A DNA stretch of 64,000 bases from Actinoplanes italicus (lineage in GTDB: Bacteria; Actinomycetota; Actinomycetes; Mycobacteriales; Micromonosporaceae): NCBI RefSeq assembly GCF_003001815.1, contig NZ_PVMZ01000002.1, positions 496,001-560,000 of the forward strand, read 5' to 3'. The position numbers and the translations under genes are program-made. Each line of letters begins with the position of its first letter. Position 1 is the first letter of the stretch. Under the pieces are notes generated by a model, which was not told the DNA's origin, did not search any database, and worked only from the letters and a program-made list of their open reading frames with translations. Shown piece by piece: positions 16,902-25,143 of the stretch.

Positions 16902-18356
16902 TTGCGGAGGGTTCCGCACGGGCCGGTGCGCGACGGGTGGCGGCTCACCAACTACAGCCTCGGGCTGACGTACAACGACGATGTCCTGCCCGACGGGACG
17001 ACGTATTCGTACTGGCAGGAGGGGACGTACTACGAGTTCCCCGCGGCCGAGATCGAGGAGTTGGAGACCGCCACCGCGACCCTCTACGCCATGTGCCTGG
17101 AGGCCGGTGACTGGATGGTGCGGCAGTGCCCCAGGCGGACCGCCGAGGGCCGCAGGGAGGGCTACTTCACCTCGATCTGCAACGCCGACTCGTGCTTCCT
17201 GGCCCGCATCGGCATCCCCGAGTACACCCACGAGCAGATCATCCGCACCTGGTTCGACGGCGACGCGGAGACGTGGACGCACCGCGACAAGGACCCTGAC
17301 GGCCGCCTGCCGACGCAGACCCCGGACTGGTCGCCGACCGTTTATGGTCGCTTCGACCTCTGGTACAACGGCGCCGGGACCGTCCCGCGGCTGCTCGAGT
17401 TCAACGCGCAGACGCCCACGTCGCTGATCGAGGCGGCGGTCATCCAGTGGCACTGGATGGACCAGACCGGCGTCACCGAGCACCCGTGGCGGCAGTGGAA
17501 CTCGATCCACGAGCGCCTGGTCGGCTGGGAGGACGCCCCGGGCGAACCGGGCGACCCCGGTGCCTGGCGGCGCAACATCGGCAAACTGCGCGAGGCCCGG
17601 CCCTGGCTCCCGGAGAAACCCAAGATCTTCTTCGCGTACGAGACGTCGGAGACCTCTGGTGAGGACCGGATGAACGTCGCGTACCTGATGGCCACCGCCG
17701 AGGAGGCCGGCTTCCCGGTCGAGCTGATCGCGATGAGCCAGATCGGCTGGGACGTCGCCGGCGACCGGGTGTTCTTCGTTCCCTCGCCGGGTCAGGAGCA
17801 CAAGGCCGAGCCGATCGACGTCATCTTCATGCTCTACCCGTGGGAGTGGTTCTGGCACGAGGAGGGCGGCAAGGCGTTCTTCCGCAACATGGCCGACCCG
17901 CAGAAGCGTGGCACGGTGTGGATGGAGCCGCCGTACAAGGCCGCCCTGCTCGGCAACAAGGCTCTGCTGCCGGTTCTGTGGAAGCTCTTCGGCGACGACC
18001 CCGAACGCGGGAAGTACCTGCTCCCGTCGTACTTCGCCGAGTCGTCCAGTGCCGCGAGCCTGAAGTCGTACGCGAAGAAGCCCGTCTGGGGCCGTGAGGG
18101 CGGCTCGGTCACCCTGGTCCGCGACGGGGCCCCGATCACCGAAACCCCTTCGGAGTACGGCTCGGACGGCCGTTACGTCGTCCAGGAGTTGTGTGAGCTG
18201 CCCTCCTTCGAGGGACTGGAGGGCACGGTCCACCCGGTGATCGGCGCCTGGCTGATCGACGGCGAACCTGCCGGCATGGGCATCCGCGAGGGCCTCGGCA
18301 CAGCCGGCCTGATCACCAACAACATGTGTAACTTCGTTCCTCATGTTGTTGTCTGA
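16902..18356 (+). CDS. YgiC-like glutathionylspermidine synthase-family ligase
   Basis: 484 residues from TTG 16902, three bases after the YgiB-like stop. The N-terminal MRRV...DGWR lines up with the start of E. coli YgiC as I recall it, which supports TTG over the internal GTG 16926. Signatures of this ATP-grasp family: LLEFNAQTPTSLIEAA, LYPWEWFW, EPPYKAALLGNKALLP, KKPVWGREGG and AGMGIREG. E. coli YgiC lacks demonstrated glutathionylspermidine synthesis, and the true substrate here is unknown; peptide or amide bond formation is likely. An insertion with two Cys (residues about 82-100) is absent from the E. coli protein. Confidence 0.85.
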   Translation: MRRVPHGPVRDGWRLTNYSLGLTYNDDVLPDGTTYSYWQEGTYYEFPAAEIEELETATATLYAMCLEAGDWMVRQCPRRTAEGRREGYFTSICNADSCFLARIGIPEYTHEQIIRTWFDGDAETWTHRDKDPDGRLPTQTPDWSPTVYGRFDLWYNGAGTVPRLLEFNAQTPTSLIEAAVIQWHWMDQTGVTEHPWRQWNSIHERLVGWEDAPGEPGDPGAWRRNIGKLREARPWLPEKPKIFFAYETSETSGEDRMNVAYLMATAEEAGFPVELIAMSQIGWDVAGDRVFFVPSPGQEHKAEPIDVIFMLYPWEWFWHEEGGKAFFRNMADPQKRGTVWMEPPYKAALLGNKALLPVLWKLFGDDPERGKYLLPSYFAESSSAASLKSYAKKPVWGREGGSVTLVRDGAPITETPSEYGSDGRYVVQELCELPSFEGLEGTVHPVIGAWLIDGEPAGMGIREGLGTAGLITNNMCNFVPHVVV

Positions 18357-18382
18357 ACCTGATTGCTTCGCTTCGCTCCGCG

Positions 18383-18483
18383 GCAAAACGTCTTGTAACC
18401 GGTGACGAGGCAGGCGATTTCCCGCCACCCAGAAAACGCTGGGCGTCGGCAAACCGACTGCCTCGTCACCGGCGGCGTTTTGC
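18383..18483. terminator. Nested inverted repeat after the YgiC-like gene
   Basis: Outer arms gcaaaacg (18383-18390) and cgttttgc (18476-18483) enclose perfect 15-bp inner arms (18399-18413 and 18458-18472). A small cccag/ctggg hairpin sits at the centre (about 18428-18443). The whole 101-bp block starts 27 bases beyond the stop. It may be a terminator or a structured repeat element. Confidence 0.5.
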
Positions 18484-18551
18484 GGTCGCTCTGCGGCTAG
18501 GGGTGCACTGGGAAACTACGCGGTTGAACCATTCGGTGGGCGCGGTCAACC

Positions 18552-18660
18552 CGCGTGGCGACTTACGGCTTGCTGGTGGGCGCAGGTCACCACGCTGCCC
18601 GGGGTGACGGTGTTGCGTGGTGAACTGCGGTTTGATTCGCGCCACGCATCACCACGTTGG
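18552..18660. repeat. Two degenerate copies of the 62-bp repeat family
   Basis: The stretch contains gcgtggcga, gcaggtcaccacgctg, gcgtggtgaactgcgg and accacgttgg in the same order and orientation as in the large array at 29156-29818. It lies in the 543-bp gene-free interval 18357-18899, which otherwise holds the nested hairpin and a low-complexity run. I see no gene there. Confidence 0.6.
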
Positions 18661-18821
18661 ATGTGTCCCGGGGTTGTTCGGGTGCTGCCAGCGCGCGCAC
18701 TGGGGCCATTTGTGTGCTCGTGACGTCGTGGACCGCTGTGAACAGCGACGAGGCGCGCACCCGTTGCGGATCCGTGGGTGCGGATCGTCGTGATGGCGGC
18801 GGGCGCAGCACACGTAGCTAT

Positions 18822-18897
18822 TGCGTGTGCTGCGGTTGCGGCTGCGTGTGCTGCGGCGGCTGCGTGTGCGGCGGCGGTTGGGTGTGCGGCCGCTGGG
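18822..18897. repeat. Low-complexity TGCGTGTGCTGCGGC-like tandem repeat
   Basis: Three to four degenerate units of about 18 bp (tgcgtgtgctgcggcggc and variants) end just before the stop codon of the minus-strand membrane-protein gene. The plus-strand reading is an improbable Cys/Gly run, so coding is unlikely. Confidence 0.6.
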
Positions 18898-18899
18898 GT

Positions 18900-19334
18900 C
18901 TATGGGGTGGGGCGGTGGCGGTAGATCCACCACAGACCCACGAAGGGCAGCACCAAGGGGACGTAGCCGTAGCCGCTGCCGAAGTTCGACCAGACGGTGG
19001 CGTCGGGGAAGTCACCTGTGTCGATGATGCTCAGGGTGCCGATCACCAGGACGCCGACCAGTTCGATGGTGCAGCTGATCAAGGCGAGCATCCGGCCGCG
19101 CGGGCCGCCTCGGGCCAGTCCGACCGTGGCGGCGATGTAGACGAGGCCGGCCAGGGCGGAGAGCAGATAGGCGAGCGGCGCCTCGGAGAAATGGGTGCTG
19201 ATCTGCACGAGGGCGCGGGCGCTCGCCGAGAGCGCGAAGACGCCGTAGACGAGCAGCAGGACGCGGCCGACGCCGGAGCTGAGGGCGGCGTCGGCGGGGC
19301 GGGCGGTGGTCCCTGCGGAAGGCTGGTCAGACAC
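18900..19334 (-). CDS. Small membrane protein, unknown function
   Basis: 144 residues with four hydrophobic helices (about 24-46, 57-76, 84-105 and 120-138) and a polar N-terminus. Start ATG 19332-19334 overlaps the upstream gene's stop by eight bases, so the two are translationally coupled. The short C-terminus after FVGLWWIYRH is basic. No family signature is recognised. Confidence 0.75.
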   Translation of the reverse strand: MSDQPSAGTTARPADAALSSGVGRVLLLVYGVFALSASARALVQISTHFSEAPLAYLLSALAGLVYIAATVGLARGGPRGRMLALISCTIELVGVLVIGTLSIIDTGDFPDATVWSNFGSGYGYVPLVLPFVGLWWIYRHRPTP

Positions 19335-19692
19335 CGGTCACCGACGCGATCTGCTGCAGGCGCAGCACGAGGACGGGCAGGACGAGGCAGGCGATGCCGA
19401 GGATCAGGTTTCCCCAGCGGGTCGGTTCCATCCTGGCGAGGATCAGCGCCGTCGGGGCCAGGCCGATCGTCGTGACCAGATAGCCGGCGAAGGTGCCGGT
19501 GTCGGCGGGCCGGCTGCCGTCGAGGAGCCCGACGACGGCGACCAGGACGAGGACGGCGACCAGCGCGCCGAGGACGACGACGGCGATCAGGTCGATGCGG
19601 CCGGGCGCCCGGTCGAGGGCCGTCCGCAACAGGTACCAGACCGCCAGGGCGAGGGCGGCGACAATCGTCGCCGTCGACAGGGCACCGTTCAC
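19327..19692 (-). CDS. Small membrane protein, unknown function
   Basis: 121 residues, four hydrophobic helices with Arg-rich loops, starting at GTG 19690-19692. TAACCT lies exactly six bases upstream, so a leaderless transcript is likely. It is the first gene of a two-gene unit with the overlapping membrane protein downstream. The pair looks like a small membrane complex, but no function can be assigned. Confidence 0.75.
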   Translation of the reverse strand: MNGALSTATIVAALALAVWYLLRTALDRAPGRIDLIAVVVLGALVAVLVLVAVVGLLDGSRPADTGTFAGYLVTTIGLAPTALILARMEPTRWGNLILGIACLVLPVLVLRLQQIASVTGV

Positions 19693-19698
19693 CCGGCC

Positions 19699-19704
19699 AG
19701 GTTA
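19699..19704 (-). promoter_or_regulatory. Putative leaderless -10 box of the small-membrane-protein pair
   Basis: On the minus strand TAACCT-N6-GTG, the same sequence and spacing as at the tetR gene (25129-25134). Confidence 0.45.
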
Positions 19705-19769
19705 CTGAGACCCTCGGGGCCTGGTAACTTCCGCCCTGGAGATCAACAACCGAATGGTGGGACGATCCA

Positions 19770-20663
19770 GTGCGCTTCGGACTTTTCGGTACGGGACCAT
19801 GGGCTCATTTCGCGCACGCACCGGCGCTGGCCGCACACTCCGGCGTGGAGTTCGCCGGCGTCTGGGGCCGTGACCCGGAGAAGGCCGCCGCTCTCGCCGG
19901 CCGTTACGACGTTCCGGCGTACTCCGATGTCGACGCTCTGATCGACCAGGTCGACGCGGTCGCGATCGCTCTCCCACCGGACGTGCAGGCCCCGATCGCG
20001 CTGCGGGCGGCCCGCGCCGGGCGGCACCTGCTCCTGGACAAGCCGATCGCGTTGCGCGCCCAGGACGCCGAGGAACTGGCCGCCGCTGCCACGGACGTGG
20101 CCTCTGTGGTCTTCTTCACCCGCCGGTTCACGCCGGAGCTGGACGGCTTCCTGACCGAGGCCGTGGCGACCGGCGGCTGGAGTGAGGCGCGCGTCGACCA
20201 CCTCGGTTCGATCTTCGTGCCGGACAACCCGTTCGGCGCCTCGCCGTGGCGGCGTGAGCGCGGCGGCCTGTGGGACGTCGGCCCGCACGCGCTGGCCCTG
20301 GTGCTGCCCGTGCTGGGCCCGGTCACCGAGGTGACCGGGGTCGCCGGTGACCGGGATCTGTCTCATCTGCTGCTCAAGCACGCGAGTGGTGCGGTCAGCC
20401 GGCTCACTCTCGCGGTGGACGCGCCGCCGGCAGCGGCGCGCGAGGAGGCGGTTCTCGCCGGTGACGCGGGTCTGCTGACGGTTCCGCGTGGTGAGTGGGC
20501 ACCGGCCGAGGCGTTCGGACGCGCCGTCGACCAGTTACTGGCGGCGGCCGCGGGCGGACCGGCGTCGGCGTGCGACGTGCGTTTCGGCGCTCAGGTGACC
20601 GTGATTCTGGCCGCCGCCGAGCGGGCGATCGCCGAGGGTCGAACGATCACTCTGCCGTCCTGA
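19770..20663 (+). CDS. Gfo/Idh/MocA-family oxidoreductase
   Basis: 297 residues from GTG 19770 (GGTGGGA nearby upstream). The N-terminal Rossmann fold shows GLFGTGPWAH, the family lysine motif appears as DKPIAL (usually EKP), and the C-terminal half is the beta-sheet substrate domain (GGLWDVGPHAL). Members oxidise or reduce sugars and related polyols with NAD(P). It is shorter than most family members (330-380), and no sugar-utilisation genes are adjacent, so the substrate is unknown. Confidence 0.87.
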   Translation: MRFGLFGTGPWAHFAHAPALAAHSGVEFAGVWGRDPEKAAALAGRYDVPAYSDVDALIDQVDAVAIALPPDVQAPIALRAARAGRHLLLDKPIALRAQDAEELAAAATDVASVVFFTRRFTPELDGFLTEAVATGGWSEARVDHLGSIFVPDNPFGASPWRRERGGLWDVGPHALALVLPVLGPVTEVTGVAGDRDLSHLLLKHASGAVSRLTLAVDAPPAAAREEAVLAGDAGLLTVPRGEWAPAEAFGRAVDQLLAAAAGGPASACDVRFGAQVTVILAAAERAIAEGRTITLPS

Positions 20664-20714
20664 CGGCGATTCGCATCTCCGGCCGCCTACTCGCCGTGAT
20701 CGTCTAGAGGGCCC

Positions 20715-20742
20715 GTCCAGTCGAACTGAGCGCTAACTGGAC
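20715..20742. terminator. Small hairpin after the Gfo/Idh gene
   Basis: Perfect 7-bp arms gtccagt / actggac with a 14-base loop, 51 bases beyond the stop codon. A modest terminator candidate. Confidence 0.4.
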
Positions 20743-20833
20743 AGAACCTGCGCGTTACGGATGGACGCATAGTAGCGAGCCGAATACATTTTCGCCTTGT
20801 CACGTACACCGGGGGCCGAACCGCCCGGCGGTG

Positions 20834-20855
20834 GCCGTCGCGGGCCCGCGACGGC
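20834..20855. promoter_or_regulatory. 22-bp perfect palindrome
   Basis: gccgtcgcggg and cccgcgacggc abut with no loop. It lies about 100 bases before the small ORF at 20959, in a 295-bp interval where no other element is clear. It could be a protein-binding site or a second terminator. Confidence 0.4.
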
Positions 20856-20958
20856 TGCCGGGTACGTGTCGGGGTGAGGGGATGCACTGCATGACCGATC
20901 GCATTGCAGAAAGTTCACCGGGCGTGAATCGGCCGGACACGCGTGGGGGAGCGCCGGC

Positions 20959-21288
20959 GTGACCGGCGCATGGGATGCCGAGCGTGCCGCCTCCGAGGCG
21001 GCGCAGGCGCTGGCCGGCCTGGCCGCCCTGCTGCGGGCGGAGGAACCCGCCGACCCCCGCGTGTTGCGGAGCCTGGCCGAGAACGGCGGCGCCGCCGCGG
21101 AGCGCGTCGTCGCGTACCTCCGCAGTCGGTGCGCCGCCGGGGACGGTGAGATGGCCGCCGTGCCACCACGTCTGGCGCCGTGGCGGGAGTGGGTGCCGCC
21201 GCGAGGTCACCTGTTCGGGACCACCGATTCCGGTCATCGCACCGATGGTGTGCCGCAGCCGAGGCGCTGCGGTGACCCGGGTGAGTGA
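20959..21288 (+). CDS. Small hypothetical protein
   Basis: 109 residues from GTG 20959, with GGGGGAG at 20945-20951. The first 75 codons show the strong G/C third-position bias of real genes here and encode an Ala-rich helical segment (AASEAAQALAGLAALL). The tail is Arg/Pro/Gly-rich and less convincing. It ends eight bases before the convergent AraC-family gene. No family is recognised; a real but lineage-specific protein is likely. Confidence 0.5.
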   Translation: MTGAWDAERAASEAAQALAGLAALLRAEEPADPRVLRSLAENGGAAAERVVAYLRSRCAAGDGEMAAVPPRLAPWREWVPPRGHLFGTTDSGHRTDGVPQPRRCGDPGE

Positions 21289-21295
21289 CCCCCGT

Positions 21296-22273
21296 TCAGG
21301 TGGTCGTCCGCAGGGTCTCCGACGGTGACTCTCCGAAGCGCTTGCGATAGGCGGACGCGAACCGGCCGAGGTGCGCGAACCCCCATCGGTGTGCCACGTC
21401 GGCGACGGTGAGCTCCGACGAGTCGCCGTTGCGCAGCGTCTCGTGCGCCCGGGTGAGCCGGATCTGCTGCAGGTGCGCCATCGGCGCGCTCCCGATGTGC
21501 CGGCGGAACCCGGACTGCAGCGAGCGGATGCTCGTCCCGGCGACGGCTGCCAGCTCGCCCACGGTGAAGGGGTGCTCCGGCTCGTCGCTGATCGCCTCCA
21601 GGACCCGTCGGATGGACCGTGGTGGCCCGCCGGTGACCGGTGCGACGAGCTCGTCGTGGAAGCGGTGCGAGACGCTGAGCAGCAGTCCGCTGAGAACGCT
21701 GGCGCACAGCTGCTCGGCGATCAGCGGCTGGTAGATCAGGCTGCTCTCGTGTTCCAGCTCGTCGCTCAGCAGCCGGATGAGCCGGCTCCAGCTGTGTGCC
21801 GGCCCCTCGGTGAGGTCGAGGACGGGGGACAGGTCGATGGTTCCCTCGACCGGGTGACCGAGCAGCGCGGCCAGCTCCGCCTCGAGCGCCCAGCTCTCGA
21901 TCCGTACGTCCAGCTCCGCGGAGTTGGGCTCGTGCCGTAGCTGGACCCGGTCGCCAGGGCGGAAAACGAGCGCGGTGGCCGGCGTGGCGGTCAGCTCGCG
22001 GCCGTCCAGGCGGGCCAGGACGCGGCCGGCCGTGGGCAACGTGACGTGGTACGCGGCCGGCACCGGCAGGTCCAGAGTTGCGCTACGCGCGAACGTGAGG
22101 TGACCGACGGTGAGGGGTCCGAGTTGGATCACCTCGACGCCGAGCTTCAGGTCCCCCTCGGCTGAGACAGGGTGGTAAAAACGATTCAGGACATCGCGGG
22201 CCTGATCGCCGTCGACGCTGTCGAAGTAGACGGTGTCCGGCGCCGACGTGGCGCGCGGTTGGGCGTCAACCAT
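21296..22273 (-). CDS. AraC-family transcriptional regulator
   Basis: 325 residues. The N-terminal beta-rich half (about 15-190) matches the AraC-binding-like sensor domain, and the C-terminal 100 residues carry two helix-turn-helix units: FTVGELAAVAGTSIRSLQSGFRRHIG and the second in TVADVAHRWGFAHLGRFASAYRKRFGESP (quoted in part: WGFAHLGRFASAY). The family usually activates metabolic or stress genes. Its targets are unknown; a 10-bp inverted repeat at 22331-22403 upstream is a candidate self-binding site. Confidence 0.9.
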   Translation of the reverse strand: MVDAQPRATSAPDTVYFDSVDGDQARDVLNRFYHPVSAEGDLKLGVEVIQLGPLTVGHLTFARSATLDLPVPAAYHVTLPTAGRVLARLDGRELTATPATALVFRPGDRVQLRHEPNSAELDVRIESWALEAELAALLGHPVEGTIDLSPVLDLTEGPAHSWSRLIRLLSDELEHESSLIYQPLIAEQLCASVLSGLLLSVSHRFHDELVAPVTGGPPRSIRRVLEAISDEPEHPFTVGELAAVAGTSIRSLQSGFRRHIGSAPMAHLQQIRLTRAHETLRNGDSSELTVADVAHRWGFAHLGRFASAYRKRFGESPSETLRTTT

Positions 22274-22330
22274 TCCGCCCGGCGCTCCAACGCATACGGT
22301 GAGTATTCGGTCAAAGCCAGTGGACAGTCA

Positions 22331-22403
22331 ACGTAGGCGCCACGCGCTGACCGTTCCAGCACATTCCGGCCATATGAACTACTCTGGCGTTCCGCGCCTA
22401 CGT
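22331..22403. promoter_or_regulatory. Widely spaced inverted repeat between AraC and STAS genes
   Basis: acgtaggcgc (22331-22340) and gcgcctacgt (22394-22403) are perfect 10-bp arms 53 bases apart, in the 296-bp divergent intergenic region. This suits looping by the neighbouring AraC-type regulator or a structured leader. Nothing else is clear in this interval. Confidence 0.35.
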
Positions 22404-22569
22404 GGCGTAACTTGCAGACCAGCGGATTGTTGTAGGAACGCGGGTTCCGGTCGGCGTCCCCCAGCGAACGCCGCTCAGCGCATGACCCTTCTTCTCCGGT
22501 CGGCGCCACCGTGTCTCGCGGCAAATCGGCGTCGGTTCGAACGAGCTGGACGCCAGGAAGAGGGCAGCT

Positions 22570-22926
22570 GTGTATCTGCCGATCACGACCCGCCAGCTGG
22601 CCGACGGCACCGTCGAGATCGCCCCCAGCGGCGAGATCGATCTGGACAACGCTCACGTCATGCGGGACGCGGTCAATGACGTCCTGACCGGCATGGCACC
22701 GAGCCGGATCTGTCTGGACCTTCAACGGGTCATGCTGATCGACAGCATCGGGATCGGCATCCTGGTCGCCTGCTTCCACACGGCCGCCGCGAGCGGCGTG
22801 AAGCTGGTGGTCAGCCATCCCAGTGCCACGGTCTACCGGCAGCTCTGGGTGTCCGGGCTGGTCGGCCTCCTCGGCTGCGCCGAGCCGCCGGCCCCGCGCA
22901 CCTCGGTGGGCCTGCGTCCGTCCTGA
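22570..22926 (+). CDS. STAS-domain anti-sigma factor antagonist
   Basis: 118 residues from GTG 22570. Single STAS domain: SGEIDLDNAH near residue 20 and the phosphorylation-site region LIDSIGIGILV, with the conserved Ser that an anti-sigma kinase would phosphorylate (about residue 59). Such proteins release sigma factors by binding the anti-sigma factor when unphosphorylated. No kinase or sigma factor is adjacent, so its partner is encoded elsewhere. The C-terminus ends in a Pro/Arg-rich tail. Confidence 0.87.
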   Translation: MYLPITTRQLADGTVEIAPSGEIDLDNAHVMRDAVNDVLTGMAPSRICLDLQRVMLIDSIGIGILVACFHTAAASGVKLVVSHPSATVYRQLWVSGLVGLLGCAEPPAPRTSVGLRPS

Positions 22927-22942
22927 CCACTATCACCCGTCC

Positions 22943-22988
22943 GGGGAGGGCCGGCCGACCGATTACGACCGATCGGCCAGCCGTCCCC
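22943..22988. terminator. Bidirectional hairpin between STAS and MFS genes
   Basis: 18-bp arms ggggagggccggccgacc / gatcggccagccgtcccc pair with three mismatches or wobbles around a 10-base loop. It fills most of the 68-bp convergent gap. Confidence 0.6.
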
Positions 22989-22994
22989 TGAGGG

Positions 22995-24545
22995 TCAGTG
23001 CAGGGCACTCTCCTGCTTGAGGCGTTCGTCTCCGGAGAGGGTGGAGAGCGGCTTCTCCTTGATGAAGACGACCGCGATCACGGCCAGGAACGCGATTGGC
23101 GCACCGACCAGGAACAGGTCGGCGGTGGCCGTACCGTAGATCTCCTTGATGACGGCGAGCACCTCCGGCGGCAATGTCGTCAGGTCGGGGACCTCGCCGC
23201 CACCGGAGGCCGCGGCGCCGAACTTCTCGGTGAACAGCGTGGTGACCCGGTGCGTGAGCACCGCGCCGAGCGCGCTGACCCCGATCGAACCGCCCATGCT
23301 GCGGAAGAACGTCAGCGCCGAGGTGGTGGCACCGAGTTCAGCCGCGGGCACGTCGTTCTGTGCGGCCAGCACCAGGTTCTGCATGAGCAGGCCGACGCCG
23401 ACGCCGAGCACGGCCATGTACACCGAGATGACCGGCACACCGGTGTGCGCGTCGATCGTGCTGAGCAGCAGCATGCCGACGGTCATCACGATCGCGCCGG
23501 ACACCAGGTACGCCTTCCACTTACCGAATTTGGTGATCAGCGCGCCTGCCACGGTCGAGGAGATCAGCAGACCGAAGACCATCGGGAGCCCCATCAGGCC
23601 TGCGACGGTCGGCGTCTTGCCGAGCGAGACCTGGAAGTACTGCGACAGGAAGACGGTCCCGCCGAACATTGCGACGCCGACCAGCACGCTCGCGACGATG
23701 GCGAGGGTGACCGTGCGGTGCCGGAAGATGCCGAGCGGGATGATCGGCTCCTTGGCCTTCGACTCGACCAGGACGGCCAGAGCCAGGACCACCACACCAC
23801 CGGTGACCAGTGCGGCGGTCTGCCAGGAGGCCCAGTCGAACTTGTCGCCGGCCAGGGTCGACCAGATCAGCAGGGTGCTGACGCCACCGGTGATCAGCAG
23901 CGCGCCCAGCCAGTCGATGCTGACCTGCTTGCGGACCACCGGCAGGTGCAGCGTCTTCTGCAGCAGCGCGATGGCGATCAGGCTGAACGGCACGCCGATC
24001 AGGAAGCACCAGCGCCAGCCGAGCCACGAGGTGTCCACCAGGACGCCACCGATCAGCGGGCCGGCGATGGTGGCGACGCCGAAGACCGCGCCGAACATGC
24101 CGGAGTAGCGGCCCAGTTCGCGCGGCGGGATCATGGCGGCCATCACGATCATCGCGAGCGCGGTCATGCCGCCCGCTCCGACGCCCTGGATGATCCGGCT
24201 GACCAGAAGCACCTCGACGTTCGGGGTGAAGCCGGCGATCAGCGAGCCGATGACGAACAGGCCGAGCGAGAGCTGGATCAGCAGCTTCTTGCTGTAGAGG
24301 TCGGCCATCTTGCCCCAGAGCGGGACGGTGGCCGTCATGGCGAGCAGCTCGGTGGTGACGATCCACGTGTAGACGGACTGGCTGCCGTTCAGGTCGGCGA
24401 TGATCCGGGGCAGTGCGTTGGCGACCACGGTGGAGGCCAGGATGCTCACGAACATGCCGAGCATCAGGCCGGACAGGGCCTGCACCACCTCGCGGTGGGA
24501 CATCCGGCCGCTGGTCTCGGCTATGTCAGGTTCTACGGCTGTCAT
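22995..24545 (-). CDS. DHA2-family MFS drug exporter
   Basis: 516 residues with 14 predicted hydrophobic helices, the DHA2 (EmrB/QacA) layout. Motif C-like GPLIGGVLVDTSWLGWRWCF and motif A-like GKMADLYSKKLL are present. Such pumps expel drugs in exchange for protons. The start overlaps the end of the tetR gene by 20 bases on the same strand, so TetR and pump form one transcript, the usual set-up for repressor-controlled efflux. A Gly/Ala-rich extracellular loop of about 45 residues precedes the last helix. Confidence 0.92.
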   Translation of the reverse strand: MTAVEPDIAETSGRMSHREVVQALSGLMLGMFVSILASTVVANALPRIIADLNGSQSVYTWIVTTELLAMTATVPLWGKMADLYSKKLLIQLSLGLFVIGSLIAGFTPNVEVLLVSRIIQGVGAGGMTALAMIVMAAMIPPRELGRYSGMFGAVFGVATIAGPLIGGVLVDTSWLGWRWCFLIGVPFSLIAIALLQKTLHLPVVRKQVSIDWLGALLITGGVSTLLIWSTLAGDKFDWASWQTAALVTGGVVVLALAVLVESKAKEPIIPLGIFRHRTVTLAIVASVLVGVAMFGGTVFLSQYFQVSLGKTPTVAGLMGLPMVFGLLISSTVAGALITKFGKWKAYLVSGAIVMTVGMLLLSTIDAHTGVPVISVYMAVLGVGVGLLMQNLVLAAQNDVPAAELGATTSALTFFRSMGGSIGVSALGAVLTHRVTTLFTEKFGAAASGGGEVPDLTTLPPEVLAVIKEIYGTATADLFLVGAPIAFLAVIAVVFIKEKPLSTLSGDERLKQESALH

Positions 24546-25122
24546 CGACTTCTTTCAGATGGTGGAAGGCTTCACGGACGTGTTCGATCAGCGGGCGGGA
24601 GTCACCGGATTCGGCCCAGCGCACGACGGCGACCCGGACGGCCGCGTTGGCCACCGCGGCGGCGACCTGCGGGCGGGGATGGTCCGGGGCGAGGCCGGTC
24701 TGGTCGGCGATCGCCTGTGCCAGTCGCTGCTCGGCGGAGGCGGCCGCGGCGATGAGCAGCGGGAGCAGCTGCGGGTTGGCCGAAATCACCCGCATCCGGA
24801 GCAGCCAGAGGTCGCGATCGCCCTGGATCTGCTCGAAGGCCGGCGCCAGCGCGTCGAGCAGCGCGTCCAGCAGCGGCAGCGGCTTGAGGACGGGGGCGGG
24901 ACAGTCCTCCAGCGGGTCGCCGACGAGGGCGTGCTCCTTGGTGGCGAAATAGTTGAAGAACGTGCGCGGCGAGACCTCGGCGGCCGCGCTGATCTCCTCG
25001 GTGGTCACCCGGTCCACGCCGCGCTCGTCGGCGAGGCGTAGCGCGGCGGTGATCAGGGCCAGGCGGGTCTGCCTGCGCTTGATCTCCCGCCGGCCGGGCA
25101 TGGGTTCGGTCTCCGGGTGCAC
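24526..25122 (-). CDS. TetR-family repressor of the adjacent MFS pump
   Basis: 198 residues. N-terminal TetR helix-turn-helix: TEEISAAAEVSPRTFFNYF (residues about 41-59). The C-terminal ligand domain is Ala/Leu-rich. GTG 25120-25122 was chosen because a TAACCT box lies exactly six bases upstream; ATG 25099-25101 is an alternative. A perfect 15-bp dyad overlies the promoter. The gene runs into the pump gene, so ligand binding would relieve repression of both. Confidence 0.9.
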   Translation of the reverse strand: MHPETEPMPGRREIKRRQTRLALITAALRLADERGVDRVTTEEISAAAEVSPRTFFNYFATKEHALVGDPLEDCPAPVLKPLPLLDALLDALAPAFEQIQGDRDLWLLRMRVISANPQLLPLLIAAAASAEQRLAQAIADQTGLAPDHPRPQVAAAVANAAVRVAVVRWAESGDSRPLIEHVREAFHHLKEVDDSRRT

Positions 25123-25128
25123 CCGGAG

Positions 25129-25134
25129 AGGTTA
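25129..25134 (-). promoter_or_regulatory. Putative leaderless -10 box of tetR
   Basis: Minus-strand TAACCT, then six bases, then the GTG start. TTGCAG at 25153-25158 lies upstream as a possible -35, inside the operator. Confidence 0.5.
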
Positions 25135-25143
25135 GAACCAAAC

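Noticed and set aside
18657..19475. Plus-strand ORF with a Cys/Gly-rich stretch
   Set aside because: It crosses a low-complexity repeat and then lies antisense to two membrane-protein genes with clear helices and coupling.
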